Assembly (NCBI RefSeq): GCF_030272615.1
Contig: NC_081407.1
Location: 263,112,574 to 263,176,573 of the forward strand
Direction: 5' to 3'
Origin: Cryptomeria japonica
Lineage: Eukaryota > Streptophyta > Pinopsida > Cupressales > Cupressaceae
Length of the DNA: 64,000 nt
Notes under the pieces: generated by a model
What the model saw: the letters and a program-made list of their open reading frames with translations, nothing else
Told to the model about the DNA's origin: nothing
The model's database searches: none
Translations under genes and position numbers: made by a program
Part shown: one piece after another, positions 22,960 through 34,320 of the stretch
Layout of the letters: each line of letters opens with the position of its first letter
Numbering within the stretch: position 1 is the first letter of the stretch

Positions 22960-24600
22960 TCATCAACTATCTAAGTCTCTATCGGTGGTGCTATGACTCT
23001 AAGCCGATCTCTGAGATATCTAAAAGTCTCCTTAGGTAAAGGTTTTGTGAAAATATCTGCAAGCTATTCTTTAGTGTTCACATAAACCAGTTTTATCCCC
23101 TTTTCTTCAACTTTTTTATCTTAGAAAATTTAGTTTGATAGAAACATGTTTTGTTTTAGAATGTAGTACTGGATTCTTAGATATATCAATTTCTATAGTG
23201 TTATTACAATATATGGTAATAGGTTCCTTTCATTTTACCTTTATGTCTTTCAACATTTTCTTAAGCCATAGTACCTGTGTACAGTTAGTTGCTGCTGCAA
23301 CATATTTTGATTTTGCTATTGATAAAGATGTACAACTCTGTTTCTTACTCAACCAAGAAACTAATCTCTTTCCAAGGAAGAATGCTCTGCCAGTGGTGCT
23401 TTTTCTATCATCCACATCTCCTGCCCAATTTGCATCTGTGTATGCACATAATTCAAAGTTTTCATCTCTAGGATACCATAATCCAAGATTTATAGTGCCT
23501 TGTAAGTACCGAAAAATCCTTTTTACTTTGATTCATGATTTTCTCTAGGATTACTTTTAAATCTAGAAATAATACATACTACATTCATAATATCAGGTCT
23601 GGTTTTTGTAAAATACAATAAACCTCCTATCATAGATTTGTATCTATTTGGATTAATAGGTGTAGATTCATCCCTTTGAGATAATTTGTCATTTTTAGTC
23701 ATAGGTGTGCTTACTAGTTTAGAGTTCTCCATCCCAAATTTCTTTAGTAACTCTTATAAGTATTTGGATTGGCTCAAGAATATACCTTTGTCAGTTTGTG
23801 AAATCTGCAATCCTAAAAAGAATTTTATTTCTCCAATCATAGACATTTCAAATTCTTGCTGCATTTTAGTAGAAAATTCCTTACATAAACCATCTTCTCC
23901 TCCAAAGATTATATCATCAACAAATACTTCTATAATCAAGATGTCATAATTAGTTATTTTGTAATATAAATTGCTATCTGCATTTCCTTTAGTAAAACCA
24001 ATCTTTAAAAGATACTTATCCAATCTTACATACCAAGCTCTTGGGGCTTGTTTCAGTCCATACAGAGCTTTCCTTAACCTGCAAACCATATCATTGTCAT
24101 CAATCAAAGAAAATCCATTAGGTTGTTCAATGTATACTTCCTCTTCAAGATCTCCATTCAAAAATGCGCATTTAATATCCATTTGATAAACTTTGTAGTT
24201 CTTGTGTGTTGCAAAAGCCAAGAATTATCTGACTGCCTCAATTCTAGCAACCGGTACAAAGGTTTCATTGTAATCAACTCCTTCTTTCTGAGAATATCCC
24301 TTACATACTAGTCTTGCTTTATTTCTGACAACCTTACCATCTTCATTAAGTTTGTTTCTGAATACCCATTTGGTTCCAATTACATTTTTATCTTTAGGCC
24401 GGGGAACTAATGTCGAAGTGTTATTTTTCTCAATTTGTTCTAATTCTTCTTTCATAGCTTTAATCCAAAATTTATCTTCACATGCCTCATTAATAGATGA
24501 TGGTTCTATTTGAGAAATAAGACATACCTCTTCATTTTCCAATCTTCCTCTTGTTATAACTCCTTTAAATTTATTTCCAATTATCTAATTTTCAGAATGA
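22960..24600 (-). pseudogene. Copia A reverse transcriptase and RNase H, broken
   Basis: The RT shows VYQMDIKCAFLNGDLEEEVY (catalytic Asp, about 24,140-24,200), LRKALYGLKQAPRAWY (about 24,030-24,080) and the intact catalytic box IEVFVDDIIFGG (about 23,910-23,945). The upstream part (24,225-24,542) includes [20 protein letters not shown] and [17 protein letters not shown], separated by one stop near 24,222. After stops at 23,751 and 23,520 the RNase H follows: VSWLSKKQSCTSL and SKYVAAATNCTQVLWLKKML (about 23,240-23,330). In the last motif the usual acidic residue of AEYVAA is Lys, which removes a catalytic side chain. Further C-terminal sequence runs to about 22,960 with stops. Confidence 0.88.
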
Positions 24601-24743
24601 TTCAATCTTACATACCATGGTGTCTTTGTTTGTTGTTGTTCTTCAATTATTGTGGAATCCTCAGATGGTACCAGGGTAACTAGATCTTCATTTTGTACTG
24701 GTGGATTTGGTGTAGGTTCATTTGTCACAATTTCTATTGCCAG

Positions 24744-25760
24744 TTAAGAGTCTATATACCTTGAAGTTCCTCTTAATTGTTCATCAATTTTTACATTTGT
24801 ACTCTCAATAATTTTCTGCAATCTCTTGTTAAAACATCTATATGCTTTTCTCTTAGATGAATAACCAAGAAATATTCCTTCATCACTTCTAGGATCAAAT
24901 TTGCCAATATACTCATCTTTTTTGATATAACATTTACTTCCAAATATTCTGAAATATTTAAGAGTAGGAGTATTACCAAACCATAGTTCATGAGGGGTCT
25001 TACTAGTTTCACCTTTGATGTGAAATTTGTTGAATGTATAGACCACTGTGCTGACTGCTTCTCTCCAATAAACATGTGGTAAATTTGCTTCTGATAACAT
25101 ACTTCTTGCCACATCCAAGATAGTTTTGTTTTTCCTTTCAACAACTCCATTCTGCTGTGGTGTTCGAGGTGCTGATAGCTGTCTTCTGATTCCATTCACT
25201 TCATAGAATGTATTAAAGTCCTTAGATGTGAATTCTCCTCCTTGATCTGATCTTAAACATTTGATTTTCTTATCAGTTTCATTTTCAACCATTGCTTTGA
25301 ACAGTTTAAACTTTCCAAGTGCTTCTGATTTTTCTCTGAGAAAAGTAACCCAACACATTCTAGAATAGTCATCAATGATTAGCATGAAATATCTATCACC
25401 TTGTAAGCTTTTAGTTCTAACTGGACCACATAAATCAATGTGAATCAAATCAAGAGCATTATTGGATTTTTCTGGAATACTTTTGAAACTAGCTCTAACT
25501 TGTTTTCCAAATTGACATTCCTTACATATTGTGTTCTAGGGTTTGATAATTTTAGGTAGATCTCTAACTACCTTAGATGTACTAATCTTTACCATGCAAC
25601 CAAATTTTACATGACAGAGTCTCTTATACCATAACCAACTTTCATCTATATGTGCAATCAACCATGTTGTTTCACTGCTATTCAAATGAAAGATATTACC
25701 TCTAGTCTGATTGCCGGTTGCAATTTCCAAACTAGTTCTATTCATGATTTTTCATTTTTC
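24744..25760 (-). pseudogene. Copia A GAG-pre-integrase and integrase
   Basis: The zinc-binding pre-integrase part reads ESWLWYKRLCHVKFGCMVKI (about 25,590-25,650), where the first zinc-ligand His is Tyr. A TAG (about 25,535, position of a Gln in B and E homologues) breaks it. The catalytic core, 234 codons without a stop (24,744-25,448), has an intact D-D-E set: IDLCGP (about 25,440), RSDQGGEF (about 25,245) and NGVVERKNKTI (about 25,130-25,160). A C-terminal part with TPHELWFGNTPTLKYFRIFG and KFDPRSDEGIFLGYSSK follows. This is the best-preserved integrase in the window. Confidence 0.9.
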
Positions 25761-27102
25761 ATTTTTAAATTGTAACTAAAATCCTTTCTCAACTAATTGA
25801 CCAACACTTAAAAGATTATGCTTTAATCCTAACATAGTAAACATTGTCAGTGTTATGCTTACCATCAAGAGATATTGTACCCTTACCTTTGATTGAACAG
25901 GCTTTGTCATCACCAAATCTTACTAAACCTCCATTGTATTCTTGAAAGTTCAAGAATTTACCTTTGTATTCCTAAGTCAATGATCCATTTATCCTTTACT
26001 TCAACTTTAGTTGCTAGGGCTTGTTCTACCAGTTGTACTGTAGGTGTCAGTTGATCTTCTGTTATAGCAACAAAAACCTATCCATTGTCTGCTAGATCCT
26101 CATCAGAATCATCAGTCACACCTTCATTAGCAATGTAATAAGATTTGTCTTTGTTCTTCTTGAATCTGTATCTCTGATATTCAGGATTAGGCTTGTATGT
26201 CCTTCTAGCTTCTTCTCTTAGTCTAGCATGTCTATTAGGGCATCTCGAAGCCATATGACCAATCTTATTGTAGTTAAAACATTTAAAGGGTGCTTTACCT
26301 TCATACTTACTTCCAATTAGACCTTTAGGCATTTTCCTTGCAAATAGTGCTTCAAGCTCTTCAAGTTCTTCATTTTCTTTCTTGCTTTCTTCAAGTTCTC
26401 TTGTATAAAAGGCTTTCCAATCAGATTTGTCAAATGATGGAGCAGATGATGTTGATGCTTTAAAGGCTAAATCTATCTTTATAGTAGCAACAAGACTAAA
26501 TTTTTCAATTTTAAAAGCTGAAAGTTTTCCAATCAATGTATCTCTAGTTACTAATGTATTAGGCATTTTTCTTAACTCATATATAGCAGCAACCTTCATT
26601 TTATATGCCGGTGGCAATCCTCTTAAGATTTTTGAAACAATTTCATCCTCACTCAAGGTTCCTCCACAACAATTAATACCAAAACAATTTCATTTACTCT
26701 TTCCATAAAAACAAAAATCCTTTCATCTTCTTCCATTTTCAGATGTTCATACCTAACCCGGAAGCTTTCAAGTTTTGCAATTTTGACTATGGAATCTCCT
26801 TCATTCAGTGTTTCTAAATGATCCCAAATAGCTTTAGCAGTAGACCTATCTGATAATCCCATGATTTGTTGATCTGATAATGCACTTAAAAGTGCTTCTC
26901 TTGCTTTGCATTCATTTTCCTCATCTTTAGCCAAAGTAGTTGGACTGGGCTGACCAGATACAACAATAGTGTAACCTTTCTTTGTAACTTCCTAGACATC
27001 TTTGCCAATGCAATTTAGATGTGTCTCCATTCTAATCTTCCATATGCCATAGTTGGTTCCATCAAGTTTAGGATTGTCCTTCCTAAAATAATTAGTAGAC
27101 AT
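25761..27102 (-). pseudogene. Copia A gag and protease, broken
   Basis: Gag of the UBN2 type starts at the ATG complementary to 27,100-27,102. A TAG at 26,992-26,994 replaces a Trp codon kept in copy E. After a frameshift near 26,655 it continues (26,078-26,656) with EIVSKILRGLPPAYKMKV and a zinc knuckle CFNYNKIGHMASRCP (about 26,240-26,285) whose second Cys is Tyr. The protease region (25,761-26,050) has lost about 20 bp right after the active-site Asp: around 25,975-25,985 the conserved DSGCSHHM of E is replaced by D-L-G and the frame shifts. So the protease is dead. Confidence 0.85.
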
Positions 27103-27144
27103 TGGATCTCCTCAAGTTGTTAAACTCCTGCAAAAGAGGACTAG

Positions 27145-27156
27145 GCTGTGATACCA
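27145..27156 (-). promoter_or_regulatory. Copia A primer binding site
   Basis: Minus strand TGGTATCACAGC, two bases from the LTR end. It is complementary to the initiator Met tRNA 3' end (TGGTATCAGAGC) with one mismatch. Confidence 0.88.
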
Positions 27157-27158
27157 AT

Positions 27159-28219
27159 TGTTAGGTCCCGAAAACAATTGAGAGGGGGGGATGAATCAGT
27201 TGTCAACTAATTTCAAACCAAAAACAACTTAACCAACTTAATGCTTAATACTGGTAAACCAGTTAAGTATGCTGGTAGATAGTTTTAACAGTTAATAGCT
27301 ATACTGGTAAAGATTAATGCATAAAACATAAACACAAAATCATCCACAACACATGACACCAATATTTGTATGTGGAAACCCTGTAAGGGGAAAAACCATG
27401 GTGGGAAACCTTACCCTCAATCAAATGATACTACTGTAGATAGTAAGTGTACATAAATGGGGTCTGCACATGCAGAAAGGCCAACAGCCTAGAGCTCACT
27501 ACTCAATCACAAAATGGGAGTCACACTAACTACAATTGGATGGTTAAATCCAATGAGAATGTACTGCACAAAATAGAATCTTCATATGTTGGATTCAGTA
27601 CCGGTGTAATGCTGATATGCTTTCACAAAAACCTTGCTTCACCTTCAAATTATGTCTATGTGTATAGCTCTACTTAATCTCGCATATACCTTCACACAAT
27701 TCTTTTTTGCATTCCACATTCAATCTTACAAATAAGATCTTACATTTATACCATAACCTAAGACCAATTTTAGTAGGTCGGCTCTACAAGATATTACAAT
27801 AAAAACATTCTACAAACAATATAATATCCGATGCAATAACTGATTGAACATGTTGGCGTAATGCATTTACAACAATAATTAATCATTTCCTTAGCGTGCC
27901 ATGCTGATTTGGAAAAGATAAACCTGTTGATGTAACCCTAGGTAACCCTGGACCTATTTGTCGGTAAAAGCAAATATGCAAATATGAATATACCAATGAA
28001 CAAAAATCTAGGACAAGATGTCCAAACGATGTCTTTGACATTACCAAGTGTCTTCCACATAATTTCAAGTGCCAATGATCATTATATCCTGCTGGTGAAC
28101 CATATACCAGTAACTGTGCAATAGTTACTTGCTTGCCGGTGAATGCTGCTGGATCTCCAAAGTGCTAGTGTTTTAGTAGGTGTTGACATCAATGACAAAA
28201 CCATACCAAAATACCAACA
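27159..28219 (-). repeat. Copia A 5' LTR, complete (1,061 bp)
   Basis: Begins TGTTAGGTCCCG and ends AATACCAACA on the plus strand, giving TGTT...AACA inverted tips. It has a G7 run near the tip (27,183-27,189). It is bounded by the primer site on one side and by copia B RT on the other. Confidence 0.9.
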
Positions 28220-29055
28220 AAATGCATATTTAATATCCATTTGATATACTTTGTAGTTCTTGTGTGTTGCAAAAGCCAAAAATAATCTGACTGCCTCAAT
28301 TCTAGCTACCGGTGCAAAGGTTTCATTATAATCAATTCCTTCTTTCTGAGAATATCCCTTAGCCACTAGTCTTGCTTTATTCCTGATTAGCTTACCATCT
28401 TCATTAAGTTTTTTCTGAATTCCCACTTTGTTCCAATCACATTTTTTTCTTTAGGCTAGGGAACTAATGTCCATGCGTTATTTTTCTCAATTTTTTCTAG
28501 TTCCTCTTCCATAGCTTTAATCTAGTGTTTATCTTGACATGCCTCTTTAATTGATGATGGTTCAATTTGAGAAATAAGACATACCTCTTCATTTTCCACT
28601 CTTCCTCTTGTCATAACTCCTGTATTCTTGTTCCTAATTATCTGATCTTCAGAGTGATTCAGTCTTATATACCAGGGTGTCTTCGTTTGCTGTTGTTCCT
28701 TAGTTATTGTGAAATTTTCAGATTATACCGATGTAACTGGATCTTCATTCTATACTGATGGGTTCAATGTAGGTTCATTTGTTAGAATCTTTTTTGCTAG
28801 TACAGAGTCTATATTCCTTGAAGTTCCTCTGAATTGTTCATCAATCTTTACATTTGTACTCTCAACAATTTTCAGCAATCTTCTGTTAAAATATCTATAT
28901 GCCTTACTCTTAGTTAAATAACCAAGAAATATCCCTTCATCACTTCTAGGATCAAATTTTCCAATATACTCATCCCTTCTAATATAGCATTTACTTCCAA
29001 ATATTCTAAAATATTTAAGAGTCAGAGTAGTACCAAACCATAGTTCATGAGGGGT
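28220..29055 (-). pseudogene. Copia B fragment: integrase C-terminus to RT N-terminus
   Basis: Minus strand. The integrase tail reads KTPHELWFGTTLTLKYFRIF and IGKFDPRSDEGIFLGYLTK (28,860-29,050). Then comes a stop-filled linker (28,430-28,750), then RT start sequence [20 protein letters not shown] and [14 protein letters not shown] (28,220-28,420). RT is cut exactly where the copia A LTR begins. The other side is cut by copia C at 29,061, with the duplicated target cttat at 29,056-29,060. Sequence is of the A/B/E family. Confidence 0.85.
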
Positions 29056-29060
29056 CTTAT

Positions 29061-30544
29061 TGATAGTTATGATACTTAATGTTAAGTACAGATGCCAAGC
29101 TAACAAGATGAGAGGGGGGGTGAATTATACAAACTTAATCTTCCATAAAAACAACAGATTCAACCTCGGTAACATATAATTCAGTAATATAACCAAAGCT
29201 GCTAAACATGCAAGCTCATAAGCATATAAACATCATAATTCTCATAACACCAGATTTAACATGGCAAGCCGAATAGGGAAAAACCACTATGGGATTTCGG
29301 ACCCACTAAGAAATATACTCTTCTAGAATATGCTCAGTTAAAAGCAAATCTTGTTAAAGATTACAAATACATTGCTAGATGTGACTCGGTTAAGGGATTT
29401 CCCTCAGATTTGTTAGGATCTTCACCTTGTTAGAAGTGACCTTGTTAAAGGATTCCAAATACTCAATCAGAATGTCACCTTGCTAGAGGGTTTTACAAAT
29501 AAGAATATTAAGTCCACTCGGTTAAGAGATTTTCTGTCACTTTACAAAATAATAGTAATAAAAATCTATTTGCAACTTTACATCTAAAATGCTGAAGTAG
29601 ATTCTTATTTGCTCAATACAATTTAGTCATAGGACTTATCTTGTCCATCTGTTGGGCTCTATACTCTATTATTCAAAATAGGTCTTCAAGCTTGTGTGCT
29701 CGGTAATCACTATATAGCATCTCTGTGCTTACACTTTCCCGCATGCATTGTTTATCAACAGTTCCTTATTTATAAACAATTTGCCAACCACTTAATCTCC
29801 TTGATCACATATCCCATGATCAATCATAGCCATCAGATCTTCAAACTTGACCAGTTTCAATGTATCCTTCGATCTAAAAACATTTTACCCCACCTTGGAA
29901 CTTGCATACATTTCTTGGAACTTGTGCTAGGGTATTGCGGTTCAATCTGAGCTATAGATCTTCCTGTCGATTTTCCTTTGCCATAGATCCTTAACAACCT
30001 TTATACATGTAACAATCATTTAATCATAACTAGCTCATCAACTTCCTTCATTAAATAATGCTTTTATTCATTCAATGCATTCTGTTATTACTTGGTTGTA
30101 ACTCGGTAAATACTAAACTTCACTCCGTAGACATTCTACCTTCATTAACTAATAGCGATAACCTTAGGGTTTACTACCAACTAGGTTCTTTGCTCAGTAT
30201 CATAGTATAGTATTAACCTTACAATCAACAACATATGTAGGATATCAAAATAATCTAAACATCATGATCTCATCATTGTCTAACTCAATAATAGTTGCCC
30301 ATTGAATAACTTATTCCTCCCCTTATTCATCACATCCTTTCTATGTCTTTTACCATCATCTTTATACTCACCAAATCATACTTCTTAAGATATGGCAATG
30401 TCATACTGAATTAGAAAATCAATTTCTTGACATCAATGACAAAATAATAATATTAAGATAGTAAACATCCTTAATCATCAACAACCTTCTCAATATCCTT
30501 ATTGAAATGCCAACAATCTCTCTTTGTCTATTATAATGCTAACA
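29061..30544 (-). repeat. Copia C 3' LTR (1,484 bp)
   Basis: Plus strand begins TGATAGTTATGATACTTAATG and ends AATGCTAACA. It is followed by the polypurine tract (minus strand AAAAGGGGGAGAT, 30,545-30,557). It contains a G7 run near its tip (29,112-29,118). Confidence 0.9.
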
Positions 30545-30924
30545 ATCTCCCCCTTTTGGTATTGATGGCAAAACCAATTAATATGACCTAATTGATTTGG
30601 ATTGCTGTGAGATTCTAAAATGCTCTCCCCCTGTCATTAGTCTTCTCCCTCATACATTAGTCTTCTCCCCTTTTCTTTAGTCTTCTCCCCCTTTGACAAC
30701 AATGCCAAAAAGTAAAGAACTAAAACATAATTTCTTCCTGTATGAAGTGATTTCATGTTGTTATGTGTCAACTTAGTCTCGGTCAGAGCATTTTGACTTT
30801 AGTACCTGTTCCCTGTTATTTTTTCCTGCACACCTTTAGAAAACATCCTAAAGTGTGTAAATCAGCATAAACTCCTAAAAGATATTCTGTAAAGTCATCG
30901 AATTGATGCTTTCACCGAACTCGG

Positions 30925-32137
30925 TCAGTGAATGGAAGATAGGGGTAGGACCCCTAACTGACTTCTGAGATACTCAAAAGTGTCCCTTGGTAGTGGCTTG
31001 GTGAAGATATTTTCTATTTGTTCCTTTGTACTAACATACTCCAACACCACTTTCTTCTCTTGAACTTCTTCTCTAAGATAATGATATTTGATAGAGATGT
31101 GCTTTGTCTTAGAGTGCATAACAAGAATCTTTGAAATGTTAATGGCACTAGTATTGTCATAGAATATAGTTACTGGCTCGATAACTTTCTCATTTATACC
31201 ATCCAACAGTTGTTTGATCCATGCTATATTGGTATAATTCAATGCTGCAGCAACATATTCAACTTCTGTTGTTGACTGTTTCTTGCTAAGCCAACTCACT
31301 AGTCTTTCTCCTAAAAAGAAAGCTCCTCCACTTGTGCTTTTTCTATCATCAATGTTGCTTGCCTAATCAACATTAGTATAAACTTTTAAATTGAAAACAT
31401 TTCCTTTCTAATATACTAAGCCATAATCTTTAGTGCCTTTCAGGTATTTGAAAATTCTCTTGATTGCTATCATGTGTGTTTCCTTGGGATTTGCAGAAAA
31501 TCTTGCAACTATACCTATTGCATGTGCTATATCTGGCCTACTGTGAACAACATATTGTAGCTTTCCAATCATGGATCAGTAAAGTGTCTCATCAATAGAT
31601 GTAGATTCATCATTCTTTGATAGTTTACAGTTGGTAGTCATAGGAGTACTTACTAGTTTTGAATCCTCCATTCTAAATTTCTTCAAGATTTCCTTTATGT
31701 ACTTGGATTGAGCAATGAAAATCTTATTTTTCATTTGTAGTATCTGTAAACCTATAAAATACTTTATCTCGCCAATTAATGACATCTCAAATTCTTTGCT
31801 CATTTCATTTCCAAAGTTCTTGCATAGAGAGTCATTTCCACAAAAGATAATATTATCAAAAAATATGGCTGAGATCAGTATTCCATTTTCATCATTCTTC
31901 ATGTACATATTGTTGTTTTCACTTGTCCTTATAAAATCAATCTTGATCAAATAAGAGTGTAATCTCTCATACCATGCTTTAGGTGCTTGTTTCTGACCAT
32001 ATAAAGCTTTGTTCAATTTACATACCTGATCTTTATTCTTGTCTTCAATAAATCCTTCAGGTTGTTCAATAAAAACTTCTTCTTCTAATATACCATTTAG
32101 AAATACAGATTTGACATCCATTTGATATACCTTGAAA
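30925..32137 (-). pseudogene. Copia C reverse transcriptase (N-truncated) and RNase H
   Basis: RT begins abruptly with VYQMDVKSVFLNGILEEEVF (about 32,070-32,130), has LNKALYGQKQAPKAWYERLH (about 31,950-32,010), and its catalytic box reads AIFFDNIIFCG (about 31,845-31,875). Copia elements have V-D-D there, so the second Asp is Asn and polymerase would be inactive. After a stop (31,573) and a stop-filled stretch the RNase H runs 30,925-31,299: SWLSKKQSTTEVEYVAAALN, then IFYDNTSAINISKI (catalytic Asp) and KPLPRDTFEYLRSQLGV at the end. Acidic residues of RNase H seem kept. Confidence 0.87.
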
Positions 32138-32740
32138 TTCTCTCCAAACTGTTGTGCTTATTGCTTCTCTCCAAAATGTTTGTGGCACTTTCTTTTCAAT
32201 CATCAGGGTTCTGGTACAATCCACAATAGATCTATTTCTTCTCTTAGCTATCCCATTTTGCTGTGGAGTTCTTAGTGCAGAGACTTGTCTTTTTATACCA
32301 TGATCATTGCAGAATAAGTTGAACTCATCAGATGTGAACTCTCCTCCTTTTTCTGATCTAAGACATTTCAGTTGTCTTCCTGTTTCATTTTCAACTCTTG
32401 CCTTGTACCATATAAACATTTGAAATGCTTCTGATTTTTCTTTTAAAAACATTACTGACATCATCCTTGAGTAATCATCCACAAATAATATGAAATATTT
32501 ATCACCATAATAACTTTGAACTTTCATAGGACCACAAAGATTAGTGTGCACAAGATCTAAAATTCCCTTAGAAGTGTAGGACTTACTTGTAAAGCTTGAT
32601 CTTGTCATTTTACCCATCTGGCATCCTCGGCACATAGCATTCTCAGGTTTTTCAAGACTTGGTAGACCTCTTACTCGATGCTTCTTGCTTATTTTGATAA
32701 GATTATCAAAATTTACATGACAAAACCTTTTATGCCATAA
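32138..32740 (-). pseudogene. Copia C integrase, C-terminally deleted
   Basis: The core reads LVHTNLCGPMKV (about 32,520-32,560; the expected first Asp is Asn), FVDDYSRMMSVMFLKEKSEA, LRSEKGGEF (about 32,335; the expected Asp of SDxGGEF is Glu) and NGIAKRRNRSIV (about 32,230; the catalytic Glu of VERKNR is Lys). All three catalytic positions are therefore altered. It stops being integrase at REAISTTV (about 32,150-32,175) and passes into out-of-frame RT. The junction lies between two 11-bp copies of TTCTCTCCAAA (32,138-32,148 and 32,165-32,175). The pre-integrase end (about 32,630) holds a CRGCQMGK zinc-ligand motif. Confidence 0.82.
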
Positions 32741-34195
32741 CTAGGTATCATCTATCTTTGCATACAAACACTTGTTCCGAGTTGAGTCAAGGTGAAATGT
32801 GTTACCTTTTGTTTGTGTCCTAGTAGCAGCTAACTTTCCATGCTTGTCATGAACTTTGACAATTCCTTTCTGAAATTCTATTTGGTAACCTGTATTGTTT
32901 AGTTGTGCTACACTCAACAAATTGTATTTCAAACCTTCAACCCAATAAACATCATTGCATTTTGCATTGTCAAGAAGTGTTATAGATCCTTTACCTTTTA
33001 CTGGACATGGTGCATTATTACCAAATCTTACATAGCCTCCATCATAATCTTCTAATATAACAAACTTGTATTTATCACCTATCATGTGATGTGAGCATCC
33101 ACTATCTATGAAACAAGAATCTTTAGTATTTATGTGAGATATTAGGGCTTTTTCTTCATACCTTTCTTCATCTGATCCATCTTTGATAGCCACATAAACT
33201 ACTTCCTCTGTATTAGTTTCATTTGATTTACCATCATTGGATTCCTCATCGGCTATTAAGCATGACTTTCAATCTCTTCTTCTGAAGTTTCGGTGTCCTC
33301 TGTAATGATTATCTTTTTGTCTGTTATCTCAGTAATCTCTCTTTTCAGTAGAATCTTTGTCACGATAGTTAGAAGCCATATGTCCTAACTTATCACAATT
33401 GAAACATTTCAAAGGTAGTTTTCCTTTATACTTACCTTTGCCTCTCGGTAACCTTTTGACTAATAGTGCTTCAAATTCTTCTTGCTTTCTAATTTCCTCA
33501 TATAGTTTGTGTATTTTTTCCATGTTCTTGTGAAATCTCTCACTTTCTCCATTGTGATCCCCTTCAGTGTACTTACTCATTCTATCATTGTAATCATCAG
33601 ATTCACCAATATGAAATGAACTAAATGTAGATTCAACTTTATTTACCGATGACTCACTGTTATCAAAATTACTTAACTCAAATGCATGTAGCTTACCAAT
33701 AGTAGCATCTAAAGAAACTGCCATATTGGGTATAGACCTCAATTCATTGATTGCAGAGACTCAGATTGCATAAGCTGGTAGAAGGGTTCTTAACAACTTA
33801 CTTGTTATATCCTTTTCTTCAATAGTTCCACCTGCTCCTTTGATTTGATTGACAATCTCCTTTAGTCTTGTACTGTACTGGGTTATGTTCTCACCTTTAG
33901 TCATCCTCATAGATTCAAGTTGTCCTCTTAGACTGTCCACTTTTGCTCTTTGGACATGTTCATCTCCACCATACACAAATATGAGCTTGTCCCACATTGC
34001 CTTTGCATCATTGCAGCCTTCTAGATCATTAAACTCTGAGTTGGTCAATGTAGATGTTATTTCAATCATTGCTTGGATATGTTCTTTCTTTGCCTTTATC
34101 TCTTCCATTGTTACTGGATAGGTGCTCGGTGTAATGAAATCATTCTCCAAATAATATACAACATATTCTCCAACTCTTGATAGGTGTAGCTTCAT
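32741..34195 (-). pseudogene. Copia C gag and protease, broken
   Basis: Gag of UBN2 type: ECNDAKAM-like core GCNDAKAMWDKLIFVYGGDE (about 33,950-34,020) and QLESMRMTKGENITQYSTRL (about 33,870-33,930), with a stop near 33,758. The zinc knuckle is CFNCDKLGHMASNY (about 33,365-33,405), where the last Cys is Tyr. Stops break 33,200-33,329. The protease frame (32,741-33,193) has DSCFIDSGCSHHMIGDKYKF (about 33,060-33,120) with the DSG triad intact, and then the pre-integrase start YWVEGLKYNLLSVAQL. The gag ATG at 34,195 follows the primer site by about 110 bp. Confidence 0.85.
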
Positions 34196-34306
34196 CCTTT
34201 TCTACCATGTAGAGAAACTTGACTTGTTCAGCTTCGGTCGATCCCTCTTGTACAACTTTGGATCTTTGCCTCAAGTACCTTTAAACTTTTTCTTTCAGAG
34301 TCCAAA

Positions 34307-34318
34307 GCTCTGATACCA
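34307..34318 (-). promoter_or_regulatory. Copia C primer binding site
   Basis: Minus strand TGGTATCAGAGC, an exact match to the initiator Met tRNA 3' end, two bases from the LTR. Confidence 0.93.
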
Positions 34319-34320
34319 AA

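Larger units (their letters stand above)
21700..28219 (-). mobile_element. Copia A: Ty1/copia LTR retrotransposon, 3' LTR truncated
   Basis: Order on the minus strand is LTR, tRNA-Met primer site, gag, protease, integrase, RT, RNase H, polypurine tract, LTR. Integrase before RT defines copia. The right LTR (27,159-28,219) is complete with TGTT...AACA ends. The left LTR begins inside the unit at about 21,700, lacking roughly 170 bp of the tip. No TSD can therefore be checked. At 28,220 it abuts RT sequence of the related element B, so A probably inserted into B and the far side of B was later lost. Copies A, B and E are one family. Confidence 0.88.
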
